A stretch of DNA of 64,000 nt, taken from assembly GCF_905147045.1 (NCBI RefSeq), contig NC_065896.1:6721001-6785000 (forward strand). The letters run 5' to 3'. Below, one piece after another: positions 50,701-62,380 of this stretch (position 1 is the stretch's first letter; every line of letters starts with the position of its first letter). Origin of the DNA: Nymphalis io (Eukaryota; Arthropoda; Insecta; Lepidoptera; Nymphalidae). The notes beneath the pieces were generated by a model. The model was not told the DNA's origin and did no database searches. It saw only the letters and a list, made by a program, of their open reading frames with translations. The translations under genes and the position numbers were made by a program.

Positions 50701-51298
50701 CAAACCTGAAAGAAATCACATGAGTTGATGGTTAATGTTTTATTTAAAATTATTCTTGCATTTATTATTGTTCACAGGAATTTATTTTGTACCCTTGGCG
50801 ATACACCTTACGTCAGCCAAGTAATCATCATACGTTACAAGAAATTGGAGAATACGCAGCAAGACATGCAAGACTCCCCGATGGCAGGCTTTATGAGGTT
50901 TCAGATTTCAAAACGTTAATTAGAAACTGATACATTTTGTGCCGATATTTACGGGTACGGGTTTTTATTTAATATAAGATACGACAGTGGCACAAAATGT
51001 TTAAAGTTTTTAGTCAATATAGATAAACAAGCATTCTTCCCTGTATGAACACACGCTATTTAATTGAGCTCACAACTTAAGTATCTGTCATCATATTAAC
51101 CGAACCTATTTACAAAAATATGATTAATTTCTTGAAGACATTTATTGTTTTAAGGTACATCAAGGTAGCAGTGACGAGCGCGTCGCTGGTACTTTAAGTG
51201 ATTATATCTCAGGAGTGGTCGGAACGGACTTGGTCTATGTCGTTAAACCTTATCATGAAGTATTTCCCAACTATACGGATTCTACTATACTGGGTTAA
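47707..51298 (+). CDS. M14 carboxypeptidase-like protein with lost zinc ligands
   Basis: The exons are 47707-47798, 47927-48156, 48393-48498, 49482-49693, 50028-50185, 50778-50897 and 51155-51298. They give 353 residues, with phase agreeing at each junction. The N-terminus is a hydrophobic helix (about 7-24, VYIVGFIYFLGILFMILF), either a signal peptide or a membrane anchor. M14 landmarks follow in order: DPEMVEVV, a GTINGMVWGG block, WYLVPIANPDALNF, CFGTNVNRNFAYHW, VVHLHASF and FILYPW. Against GIHAREWI of active enzymes, the zinc-binding His69 is Asn110 and Glu72 is Val113. NPDG has become NPDA. The third ligand His196 may be kept (His259). The end is short (YVVKPYHEVF then stop), so a counterpart of Glu270 is doubtful. 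There is no propeptide. The family normally trims C-terminal residues from peptides; this member probably cannot. A family B SINE lies just past the stop. Confidence 0.75.
48618..48903 (+). repeat. SINE-like repeat family B, full copy
   Basis: The copy runs from GGCAGACGAGCATATGGGCC and GGTAAGTGGTCACCAACGCC through CCACCAACCTTGGGAACTAA and AAACCGGAACACAACAATAC to GCTCTACCACCAGT. It lies in intron 3 of the plus-strand M14-like gene. Confidence 0.85.
48947..49110 (-). repeat. SINE-like repeat family B, partial inverted copy
   Basis: Reverse-strand matches to family B (GGGCTTGCGCAAAACCCTA, TGCAAACCGGGACGCAATAT, GTTGGGAACTAAGATGTTAT) begin about 45 bases after the forward copy ends. Together they form a loose palindrome in intron 3 of the plus-strand M14-like gene. 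Confidence 0.75.
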
Positions 51299-51344
51299 AT
51301 TTTTTTTTTATATATAGAATAGGAATATATATTATATATATATA

Positions 51345-51631
51345 TTTACTGGTGGTAGGGCTTTGTGCAAGCTCGTCTGGGTAGGTACCACCCACTCATC
51401 AGATATTCTACCGCAAAACAGCAATACTTGATATTGTTGTGTTCCGGTTTGAAGGGTGAGTGAGCCAGTGTAATTACAGGCACAAGGGACATAAAATCTT
51501 AGTTCCCAAGGTTGGTGGCGCATTGGCTATAAGCGATGGTTGACATTTCTTAGAATGCCAATGTCTAAGGGCGTTTGGTGACCACTTACCATCAGGTGGC
51601 CCATATGCTCGTCCACCTTCCTATTCTATAA

Positions 51632-51632
<1 letters not shown>
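51345..51632 (-). repeat. SINE-like repeat family B, full copy next to an (AT)n run
   Basis: It is close to the copy at 48618-48903 but inverted: ACTGGTGGTAGGGCTTTGTG to GGCCCATATGCTCGTCCACC. It starts about 45 bases after the stop of the plus-strand M14-like gene and should be in its 3' UTR. An (AT)n run follows at 51636-51670. Confidence 0.85.
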
Positions 51633-51670
<38 letters not shown>

Positions 51671-51672
<2 letters not shown>

Positions 51673-52757
51673 TTGATTTTTATTATCTCGTTAACGTTGC
51701 CGTTACTCTGGGGACTATTAACAAAATAATTTCATATTTTTATTCTATTGTATTGTCTAGTGATCATCACATTTTATAAATTAAAATCGGTAGCAAAGTG
51801 TCTGTATGTATGTTGGTGCTAATAATGAAATTATTGTGGGCATTTTCGTTGTTTCTAATGATGCTTTCTAGCTAAGATTTATTAAATATAACTGTATCAC
51901 GTTTCCTCTTAAGCAGTTTCAGCGGGTCACTCTTAGGTTTATATAAGAAGTCGTCAAAATTGCAACGTAGAAAAAATCCTTATGATCAAAATTAATAATG
52001 CAAATTAGACAATACAATTAGACGTTATATACGTTTTATTAATAAAAACGTCAGAACCAGTTGATGTTATTGTTTGCAGTGCTTTTTTTATATTTTTACT
52101 ATTTTTATTTCAGAAACCTACGTTCAGAAATCGATATCAGTAATCCTTAGTTTAGTCAGAGGTTGGCGAAGTAGTACTAAACAAAATACATTGTCATTTT
52201 TTGGTAAAGATGTGGAATTTTGAGATAAATACTTTTATTTGATAATATACAATAATGTATTTTTATTTACAAATATTAAAAACATGTTTTATTTACATAA
52301 TTTTGCGGACAAATAATAATACAAGTTTTACACTGTTTTTTATGTAAAATAATAACTTTCTGCGTTATTAAAATAAAATAAAATATATTATACTATTCTT
52401 TTATAGTTCACTATATTTTTTATACAGTATGTAAAATCAATAGCCGAAAAATTACATTAGTTATAATTACATAAATTATCTATGGAACATTTTTTTTTAA
52501 ATTAATCAAAATAAATCCAAATAAAATCGATAGATAGGTATGACATGTTCTATAAGCTAATAAATTATATCTACTTATAAGATTTAAGCCGAACTATCAA
52601 TTGAAAAAAAAAATAAAGTTGATGAAAATTAAAAAAAAAACTATTTGCTTTTTGCAACACTTTTATAACACTTTGGGTTTTAAAAATAAGCAACGTGTTT
52701 ACATAAATATGAAATGAGCAATATAATAAATAAATTATTTACAGGATATAGCTAATA
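51671..52757. other. Convergent intergenic region, nothing recognised
   Basis: This AT-rich stretch lies between the 3' ends of the plus-strand M14-like gene and the minus-strand TXNDC11-like gene. No coding sequence is recognised. Confidence 0.45.
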
Positions 52758-55700
52758 TCATCTATTTATTGGCGATGGAATGACACTTCTCCTTAAAATA
52801 GACTCATCGATGTCCCAAACCATGGACATATCGTCGAGGGATCGTAGTAGTAACTTCTGCAGTCCATTATTATCATTGAGATCCGTGATATGAAGCATGT
52901 TCATATACAATGACACTCGGTGCAAATGTTGCAGTCTCTTTGAGAGTGCTGTCTTGAGATCTTCGACGTCAGTTCGACGCCAGTATTTCAAATTTCGGCC
53001 GACCACACTGCTTATGTGTTCTCTCATATCTTTTAGGCAAGCTTTCTTCTCATCTATCATCTGAAAGAAATATAACAAAACTGATTATGAAATGGAAATG
53101 AAAACTTTATAACCTAATTAGGTATATACCTATAATATGCAGTACATATTATTATATTTGCTGTAGAATATCTGAAGAGTGGGTGGTACTTACCAAGACG
53201 AGCCTGCACATAGCCCTACCACCAGTAGTATTAATTCAACCGAATATTTTTTATCTTAATTCATAAAAGACCATAAGTCGACGTGTTGTCAACCTGGCGC
53301 GCCCACCTGTGCCTGCTGGCAGAGCGCGAGCCGCACCCGCAGCTGTCGCGGCGCGCCCAGCGAGCGCAGCGCCAGCGCCAGCACGGCGCCGCCCGACACG
53401 CGCTCGGCGCCCGGGAAGGCGCGGCTCTCCGCCTCGCCGCCGCTGCGCACACACGCACGTCACACACACAAATTCGTGCAAACAGGTTTTTGTAACAGCG
53501 AAAGTTTTAAATATAAATAGAACTTCGACAGATACTGAAATTTGGTACGATCCACCGCGCTCGGTTAAGCCGTTTGTCGAGAAAACTTTGGTAATAAGAA
53601 AAATTGATGATAAGGCATAATAGGAAAATTGATGATAGCCTCCTGACTGACTACGGTCATAAGGGCATTCTGAACGGAAACTAACCAACTGCATCGGAGA
53701 TTTTATAGTGCACAACTACACAGGTGTCTGTATAAACACAAGTACACTATATTCCATGGTTAAAGCTATATATGCAGAAATAACTCCCGTGCCTTCCGAG
53801 GCAAGGAAGTATTTCAGCCAATTTCTCTACATCGGTTTGCAACTGAGAAATTATTGAGAGAAAGACCAAATCATTTTTTGTGGCCCTGATCCAGGGATTT
53901 ATCCCAGCAACCAAGATTCTGTAGGATATAAACTAGCCATTGTGCCAATTCATTGCCATTGTCGAATTGGAGGGCGTTAGTAGCTACGACACAGTATAAT
54001 ACTAGTGTAGCTACTATCGTATATATTGTTTATGATGTGTATTAATTGTTCAAAATAAATTAATAAAAATAAATAAATAAATTCAGATACATATACTAAA
54101 ATTATAATTTATTCAGATGTGATTTTAGATAAATGTATAGAAATCTCAAAAACCTAAACCTGTAACTGTATAAGACGTTACAAATATTTGATAAAATAAT
54201 CACCCGTTGGCGGGAAAGACGAGTATCGTGGGATATACGTGCGCGGTGTAGTGCCACGGCAGGTCGTGTCGCAGCGCGTCGATGCGCGCGCACTGCACGC
54301 GCACGCCGCACGCGTGCAGCACACGCCCAGCGTGCGCCAGCGCGCGTGACGTCAGCGCCCCGCACGCCCCGCCGCACAGCGCCACCAGAGTCACCTGTGA
54401 GGACATTTGAGACCGTACGCGATATTTATTTTTCTAGTCTCACGGACCGATATATTATTATAATTATATATAAAAGAGCTCTATATTGAACTCACCGTGC
54501 CAGGAGTTCTGACGACTTTCTTGAATGTGTGAGTGGTCAGATCTAGTATGTGAACCATGCTCTCATTTTTTTCATTATTATTAGTATTAGAACCGAAAAA
54601 ATGAGTATATGTAGCATTCTCCACGCTAGTGCGTAAAGTACGCTTTAAATTCTTCTGAGTGAAATTATAAATAAATTCTCTCAGTGATTTAGCATTGTAT
54701 TCCTCTGACATGACATACTGGGTTTCGTACTGAAACAATAATGTACCATCATAATCATAGACAAATAATAAACCAATCCTTCGATCACTAATATGAAAGT
54801 GATGTGAGACGACCTTCGACTAGTGAAATTAAAAATTCGACACATAAATTGTCAGCGATTTTTATTAACAAGTGCAAACTAAGCAACAGCAAAACATTGC
54901 AGTGTCGTCCTCCGGCAGTGGCCGTGCCACTACACGGTGGTCGGTGCCGCACCTTAGACATGTGTCCACGCTCATAGAATAGTCTTTAAAGGTATTGTAA
55001 ACAAGTATAAAAGTACCCAAGTTACCCTTACATTCTATCTAGAAACAACGATGATGTTTCAAATTCAACATGACAAAGACATTTCTTATTATATAAAAGC
55101 ATTATTTCGCTAAAGAAAATACTTTAATAGAATTTCAATAACGAAATTGTCCAATTTATTATTGCAAGTAAAAAGCAAGCTTTATGTTTAAGAACTAAGG
55201 CATAAATTTAAACATTTTAATTTATGTACATATATATCGGTTTACTATTTTTTTCGTGATTTTTAATATAACCCTGTCCACATGTTGGTTAAGGTTTCAA
55301 TTAAAATGTCATATAGTAATCCATTTTATCTAGAAAATGATTGTAAGCAAAATAAAAAAAATGATTACCTTACTATCCAAAATAACTACAGCGGTCATGT
55401 CCTTTTTATTTTTTATATTAACACCGAGTGCCTCTGCAAAATGATAATTCCGGACGCTATCGATAGCTGTGATATACAGAGTACTATTTGTATTACACGC
55501 AAGTCCGTGTATATGTGTTATATTCCCACTTGTGACTCTCGACGGAGACACAGGAGGACTCAGTTTGTTAGCGAATTTCATCAATCGGCAAAAATGCTTG
55601 ACATTATCTTGAATAAGATTTTCAGCAGACAAGGGATCATCTTCAAATGGCAACATTGTTGTTTCTACACTGAAATAAATTTTATCGTCTCTTTAAACAT

Positions 55701-58700
55701 AGTTAACAAAAAAGAAACAATATAAAAATATTTCCAACTGATTATGTTCCAATTCATTATTATTGCAACAACTAAAACTAAGAATATTCATAATTCTCTG
55801 GACAAAATGATGAAATATAATTCGTTAATAATTTAGGTAGCAACAAATAGGGTATGGCTTTGTGCAAGCCCGTATGGGTAGGTACCACCCACTCATCAGA
55901 TATTCTACCGCAAAACAGCAGTACTTGTTATTGTTGTGTTCCGGTTTGAAGAGTGAGTGAGCCAGTGTAATTACAGGCGCAAGGAACATAACATCTTAGT
56001 TCCCAAGGTTGGTGGCACATGGCGATGTAAGTGGTGGTTGACATTTCTTACAATGCCTATGTCTATGGGCGTTGGTGACCATCCAGGTGGCCCATATGCT
56101 CGTCCGCCAACCTATAATAAAAAAAATAAAAAAAATAATGCCGTATGATTCCGGATGTCGTGCTGCTGAATAGAATAACATCTCAACAAGTGGAAGTTGT
56201 AAGAGTCGACTACGGGATTTTTGTTAAGTGCACCAAACAATTAAGCGAGAAGGCACCTTAGCTATGTATCAAGGACGGTAGCCGTCAGTCGGCCAGCCTT
56301 TATTAACAGGCGCATAATTACGTAGCAATAAATAAATGACAGGGTTTTCGTCCTTAGTAAATCATTATGAAATTTTGTCATACACGTTGTCAGGAATACA
56401 GAAAAGGACATAAGGTACCTACCACCTCCCTCCCCACTTGGAACGCGGACGAAGCCGCAGGCGGAAGCTAGTTTTTATAAATTATATAAAATGACTTACT
56501 CTTGTTCCTCCATTTCCGTGTCATTACTTAACTGGTCTTCAATTGATTGACATTTTTCATAGTTTTCATAGAAACTCTTTTCTGCGGGTAACGATTTGGC
56601 CGTGCTCATTCCACATTGATCCAAAAACCCTAATTTGGACCATAAATTATCATTTGCACTATCAACCTCTTTTGAGTTAACCAGTGCATGGTTGATTAGG
56701 AAATTAAATATACCACTCTTTTGATTCTTCTGCGTTAAGTTATTCCATAGATATTTATTATTTTGAGATATGAATACATCTCTCTTAGAAAGTGGACTCA
56801 CTTTTTTCACAGGCTTTTTGAATTTGTACTCTTGACAAAACTTCAAAAAGTTTTTTTGTTGGTATAGCAATCTTTGTACCTGTTGCAACTTTATTAACTC
56901 AGCTGTCCATTGATTACTTTCGTTATTTTTACAATTATAATATTCCATTGCCACTTCACGCAACTAAAATTAATTTGTGACATAAAATGTTACATAAAAC
57001 CATACAATAAATCATATTGCACTTCCAGAATAAACTTACCAGAGCATATGATGGTAATTGTTCATAAAGCGGATTGAGTGGGGTAAATAGTATCAACATG
57101 GGCTGACCTTCTGCAAATCTATCAAAACTGTAACTCTTTTGCCACATTGGAATAATCCTTGCGACCGGCTGTGCAAAATTTTGTAACACCCAGTGCATTA
57201 TAAATGTTTCATTCCATATTTGATTGTTATCCTCCGTTTTGTACTCCTAACAAAACATTTCGAAAAATTTAATCTAAATTAAAAAAAAAACAACCTAATC
57301 TTTTTATTTCTTAATCAAATTCAATTAATTGTAATATAATGACTACTTTTACAATGGTTAAACTAAATGATTTTTTTTTTAAGTAGAAAATCACTACAGA
57401 CATCTTGTCTGTACCTTTAGTCAATTTTCTATTATTCAGAGTTGAGTTGTTTTATATTTGAATGTATTTTACTACTACACTAACATGTTATTCAGCTCGG
57501 CCTAGAGATGCAGTTTCACCTACCTTTTCTGAATATCATAAAAAATAACATATTATTTATTCCCATTTTAATGTAAAAGACATGCGGCAGTTTTTTTGTA
57601 ATTTTATCTGTAGTGTGATAAAAACATTCATGCTAAAAACATGTAAATAAGTAATGCAATAGCATACAATTAAAATTATAAGTTATTTTAATAAGGTACT
57701 ACATTTTTATTTTTATTTCTAAGTGTTTTCTTCAAACATATATTCTAGTTAGAGCGGTTTTATGAAAGGTTGTTTCAAAAGTTTACTAGAATTTACTTAA
57801 TTTACGACAATTTAATGTCGATTTTAAATATATAACCATTAGAGTACACTTATTATTTATGGATATTTCATCATTATTTGCATATTAACATGAACCTAAA
57901 TTTGAGCATAATTCAGACTAAGATACTGGAGAGGTATATAAAAACCTTTAATATATTACCTTTGTATCATTCCACAGCATAAGTCTTAAATTTGGAACTC
58001 TCTCCACCCCTAAATCCATTGCCAACTCCTTAGAAGTAACAGTGGCAAAACATATTTCACCGACAGTATCAAATTCACGTGATTTGAGTGCCACATTGTA
58101 CCATATATTGTAATATTTTGATGTTTCTGTCAGTGGAGTGAAACCTAACGCTACTGCCTGAAACATAAAATTTACAGATCTATAATAAAATAGTGTTAAT
58201 GCTTTTAAAGATTTGGTATCATAAGTAGTTTTTGTTTTTTTTTTCTTTATTTCATCATGATTCATGCATTTAATTCAGTCAATGATAAAATATAACTTAC
58301 ATCACATATAGATAATAAGTTGACAAGGTCTTCTGTATTGGATATTTTTTCAAGAGGCCTCATTAGCATTTCCAAAAAGTTGATCATACTTTCAGCATTT
58401 CTTGGTCCTATTAATACAAATTAAATCAATTTTTTTTATTATATTTTATTAAATCATTTTTTTTATTATATTTTATTAAATCATTTTTTTTTTATTATAT
58501 TTTAATTGTGTATATGTATATATCACCTTCATCTAGCCTTTTTTTACCAGCATAAATGCTGGTATCAAGTTAAGTAAATGCTAACCTTTGTATAAGACAC
58601 CTCTAGAAGTAACAGTGTATGCCATCAATATAGGCCATGATGGTATTTTATTATGTTGTAATCTGCATTCACTACCAGGGTTCCAGCAATTAATGGCAGA

Positions 58701-59425
58701 AAAATGAACCTAAAAATTTTAAAAGAAACACATTATATACTTCACTTCCATTTCATAAATATAACTTTTTGTATTAATTTTTTCGAACATTTAATGTTAT
58801 ACTATTTTATTAAAAAGGGAACTAACTATATGTGACTTAAAAAATATTTTGTGACAAGTATCATAAAATATTATTGGCATTAGATAAATATATTCTATTT
58901 ACATATTTTGATACTCACTCTATCTCTTAGAATATGTGCAGCCTTTTCAAATTCTCCTCTAACATACTGTGATTCTGCATCCCAAGGAGCATAATACATA
59001 ACAAAAGATAAATCTTCAGCATTAACAGTAGCCAAAGCATGACTCAATTGGCCTTTATACCAGTCTACCACAACAGAATCAGAATAGAAGAATCTCACAG
59101 CTCGAGGAACTTTAGATATTTTTGCAGGCCTAAAATATTGGAACAAAACTTATAAAAATCATTGTAATAATTTCTCATCAATGGTATATATTTCAGTAAT
59201 ATATTAAATAACTCACGTATTATGTAAAGCTCCGTAAGTTGTTAAAGCTAGAGCGATACAAAACACAACTTCTTTGATCAACATATTGAGGGTTAACTCC
59301 CTATTATTGTTTTGCTTTGCCACTTGTGAACCTTCAATGGAATCTCGCTCATTGCTAGAGAAACTCGATTTTCTTTTTAATGACGTGACCTGTGAAATAT
59401 CTTCAGTGTCCGCCGTTGGAAACAT
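52758..59425 (-). CDS. TXNDC11: TXNDC11-like thioredoxin-domain membrane protein
   Basis: Twelve exons give 894 residues: 59217-59425, 58919-59129, 58586-58709, 58301-58407, 57960-58157, 57040-57246, 56500-56963, 55369-55669, 54496-54729, 54204-54394, 53307-53442 and 52758-53060. All phases agree and the length is close to the roughly 950 residues I recall for vertebrate TXNDC11. A membrane helix lies at about 49-68 (MLIKEVVFCIALALTTYG), after a polar N-terminus. A first thioredoxin-like domain holds VMYYAPWDAES (about 114-123), where the usual CxxC is missing. A late thioredoxin-like domain starts VTLVALCGGACGALTS (Cys692 and Cys696, spaced C-x3-C) and has the usual YPTILVFPANG strand. The C-terminal exon is helical and charged. 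TXNDC11 is an ER membrane protein reported to bind the dual oxidase DUOX and to act with EDEM proteins in ER-associated degradation; that role is carried over from the family. The two late exons at 53307 and 54204 are extremely GC-rich. The gene is divergent from nudE. Confidence 0.82.
53163..53226 (+). repeat. SINE family B terminal fragment
   Basis: GTAGAATATCTGAAGAGTGG to CCCTACCACCAGTA is the end block of family B, in the last intron of the TXNDC11-like gene. Confidence 0.75.
53770..53960. repeat. Probable tRNA-derived SINE, diverged
   Basis: ACTCCCGTGCCTTCCGAGGC resembles the middle of family D. CCCTGATCCAGGGATTTATC and ATTGTGCCAATTCATTGCC could be the reverse of a degraded tRNA-like head. 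It lies in an intron of the TXNDC11-like gene. Confidence 0.4.
55850..56118 (-). repeat. SINE-like repeat family B
   Basis: GGCTTTGTGCAAGCCCGTAT, GGTACCACCCACTCATCAGA, TTCCGGTTTGAAGAGTGAGT and GTGGCCCATATGCTCGTCC-like blocks match family B in reverse. A few internal bases are lost. It lies in an intron of the TXNDC11-like gene and explains two opposing open frames of about 60 codons. Confidence 0.85.
56335..56475 (-). repeat. Non-LTR retrotransposon tail-like repeat
   Basis: On the minus strand it starts ACTAGCTTCCGCCTGCGGCT and continues TCGTCCGCGTTCCAAG, a signature of very common truncated non-LTR repeats in moths and butterflies. It lies just 3' of exon 7 of the TXNDC11-like gene, in the intron. 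Confidence 0.6.
58427..58505. repeat. Tandem repeat of a ~29-base AT unit
   Basis: Three near-identical units of TTTTTTTTATTATATTTTA plus TTAAATCA follow each other in an intron of the TXNDC11-like gene. Confidence 0.85.
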
Positions 59426-59934
59426 TACACGTCATTCATAAACATAAAGACTACTAAAGTTTGTGTTTTATTTGTATTTTGCATTATATCTTACACTTTA
59501 ACATTGACTTGTAAGACTATACATTGTCATAACAGCTTCCTCTAAATATTAATTCACTAAACTTCACTAGTTTTTTTATCATAGCTTTTTTACAGTTAAA
59601 ATTTCCATCAAATGAAAATCAATTTTGTATAACTTAAAACATCCAAATGCTATGACACTTGACATTTGACAATTGACATTGCCAAATTGCCAATTGTTCG
59701 ATGCAGAAATATGTGACCAATTAAAAGCTGAAACAGCTACAACCATAATAGGCCTTATAATCCTTATATGCACCTTACTATAAGCCACTCTCCACTCCTT
59801 CTAGAGGAATGACTTAAAGGAAATTATTAAACGACGCTGCTGAAGCGAGGGTTAGTGGGATCCACTGTTAGATTATAATTTTAACTACTTATATAATGAA
59901 AAAGTGGTTATCAAACTCAAATAATTCTTTATTC

Positions 59935-60063
59935 AAATAGACTAATAAGAGCACTTTTGAATCGTCTGGTTACAGTATTGAATTAAATGTAATGCTAACA
60001 TTGGTTCGGGGTCTAGATTCTACCGAGAGGAACGGGCAAGAAACTCAATAGTTACTCTTTTTC
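59935..60063 (+). repeat. Short interspersed repeat family E
   Basis: TTATTCAAATAGACTAATAA, GCACTTTTGAATCGTC, TAGATTCTACCGAGAGGAAC and GCAAGAAACTCAATAGTTAC form a well-known kind of lepidopteran repeat; a shorter copy is at 33066-33145. Its class is unknown to me. Confidence 0.6.
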
Positions 60064-61689
60064 AATAGTCAAAATACAATTAAATTTACATTTAATTTTA
60101 ATATATTAATAGGTAACTTTGCCTATCAATATATTAAAATAGCTGAAGAATCTTAATATATTTATTGACTTTGCAATGTCTAGGTGTTATTATATATTTA
60201 CTCCTTGTATTTATACAATGATTGTCACTGTTTCTTCGAAATCTACGCTATTTGAGCGCAAAATATTCTGCCAAAGTCACGTATAAAATAGATGACACAT
60301 GATATGAGATTATTCGGTTTCAAATTTGGAAACATTTAATGATGATGAAGGAAAACTATCTAATTCTACTGTAGATATCTAATCTATATTATTGTAAATA
60401 TATAAAATATTGTTGTAAGCATATAACATGTAGCTCTCACTTGCAGAATAAAAATAGTTCAAAGCCCAAAGTAGAATGCCGTAAGACATAATAATATTAA
60501 AGTAACCAAAGTATACTAGTAGTTTCGTAAACAGAGAAACTAATAGACGCAATGACGACTTCCTTCTCACTTACACAAGAAAAAGAACGCAAATTACGTT
60601 ACAAATGGTTTAGACAGAGATAGAATTATCCAATCTTTTGTCCTTATCGCGTAACCAGTTTTGGTGTTTGTTTCAAACTTTACAGTTGGTGCGTTCATTG
60701 TGTTTTTTGTTCAATTTTCGCTTATTTTCATGTTAAAAACGATTCTAATCCAATGAAAAGGCTGAGAATCAATCCTAATATCATATCGATAGTTATACAA
60801 TAGTGCATTGTCATATTATTTCATGTTAAAGCGATAGCAAGAAGAAGACTACCGGTGTGTGTTTTCATTTCACGCGTAAGTACGACTATTTTGTCGCTAA
60901 ATATAGTTTCTCAGTGATGTTTTTTTATGCCATAGCATGACGGAACCTTATATTGCATTAAAACCATGAAGATAATAGGATTTCCAGTTATTATCATTCA
61001 TAACCTATTATTTATTTATTTATTTATTTATTATTGTCTATTATTTATCTTGAAAATGCTGCTAGCATTAGCTAAAACAAAGTCCCGATTTTCGATAAAA
61101 AATATTGACTCATCGACAATGTAAACACATAAATAAGGAGTCCAATAATAACCTAAAGTGCTTCGTTACATGTAAATATGTTATTTTCATTTGTTTGTTC
61201 TCCTATTTATAATTTTCTAACATTATTTAACATTTTTCTTGAATTTATAATATTGTTAGATTCCGAGTCAAGAGGTTAACATAGAAATATATGTGGCAAT
61301 CATTCTTTATTAATAATTTGAATTGAGTGTTTTAGATTTCAACTTCTGAGAAGAATGCTAATCTAGTATCATATAAAGATGCTGAAGTATTATTGATCAC
61401 AACAAACAAAAACAAACAATCCAACGGTTTTTGGGAAACAAAAGATATTTTAATTAAAAAAATGTATAATAAATATTAAAAAGTAAAATTTAATAAACAA
61501 AATATGTTTTCATTTAATCCTGAAAATTGCTTATCTCCCAAAAGAGGGAATGCGGTTACTATGGCAACATTATACGCACACATTGACAAACTATCTCTGT
61601 CTCGATTGCGGTTTCACGGCCCCTTGGTCTATTAAATTTGTTTCTCTGTCTCCGAGTAGAATAGATGAAGATTACTTTTATTTAAAGTT

Positions 61690-62010
61690 AGCTTTAAATT
61701 TTGCTTTTTTACATTAGATAAGGCAAACAGTATCCATTTTGTCTTTTTGGAATTAAGAACAATTTTTTTATAAATCAATTTTGGCTCAGTGATAATGCAT
61801 TGTATATGTCGTCATAATAAGCTTATTTTCTGCCAAATTAAAAAAAAGTATTGAATCATCGCCAACAAGCAATATAATATTACAAGTAGCTTTAGCAAAA
61901 GATCATTTATATATTTATGTATACCAAAAACAGCCAAAATTGAGCTTTATGGAACACCCATTAATAGTATAGATCCAGAAGGCTATTTCATTACAGGAAA
62001 CATTTTGAAT
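61690..62010 (-). mobile_element. Decayed reverse-transcriptase fragment of a non-LTR element
   Basis: Reverse-strand translation, with frameshifts and stops, gives scraps that look like LINE reverse transcriptase: VYIN-ND, then ILLVGDDSILFF (compare the LFADDSIL-type catalytic block), then AENKLIMTT. It is badly broken and has no coding capacity. Confidence 0.4.
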
Positions 62011-62380
62011 CCTTTGATAATTTAAATACCTTTAGTTTTGGTTCATCATACATTGTATGGTATCCCTATTTGTTTATTCCAATATATTTAAAATTTATAT
62101 AATCTGTTTAATGAAACTATTGTATTGATGTGTTTGTCAATTTAATCTGTACATGCCTTGTTTTGAAGGACTGTGTTAAGGAAGTTGTGTCACAATTTGC
62201 GTTTCAACTAATATAATGGCTGATTCGTAATAATATAACATAACAAAAGGAATCTACTGATTTCGATTATACGATATATATTGCATAAAATATTCAATAA
62301 CATATGTACAATATTAATCATCAAAACATTAAGCGATAGAAAAGTGCGAACAGCATATTCTCAATATTTAGTTTTAAAAT

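Larger units (their letters stand above)
59426..62380. other. Divergent intergenic region between TXNDC11-like and nudE
   Basis: The promoters of both genes should be here. I see no coding sequence. Repeats present are family E (59935-60063), a (TATT)n run at about 61008-61034 and a possible reverse-transcriptase relic (61690-62010). Confidence 0.5.

Noticed and set aside
40020..51298. Calling the two M14-like genes pseudogenes
   Set aside because: No frameshift or internal stop is needed in any of 19 exons and splice sites are intact; only catalytic residues are lost, which fits pseudoenzymes better.
53251..53715. Several Ala/Arg-rich frames on both strands around 53.3-53.6 kb
   Set aside because: They are shadows of the GC-rich TXNDC11-like exon 53307-53442.
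55282..55725. 147-codon plus-strand frame
   Set aside because: It is antisense to exon 8 of the TXNDC11-like gene (55369-55669), whose phases fit both neighbours.
60379..60570. 63-codon minus-strand frame with hydrophobic text
   Set aside because: It is AT-rich, without splice sites or family resemblance, and lies in the divergent spacer.
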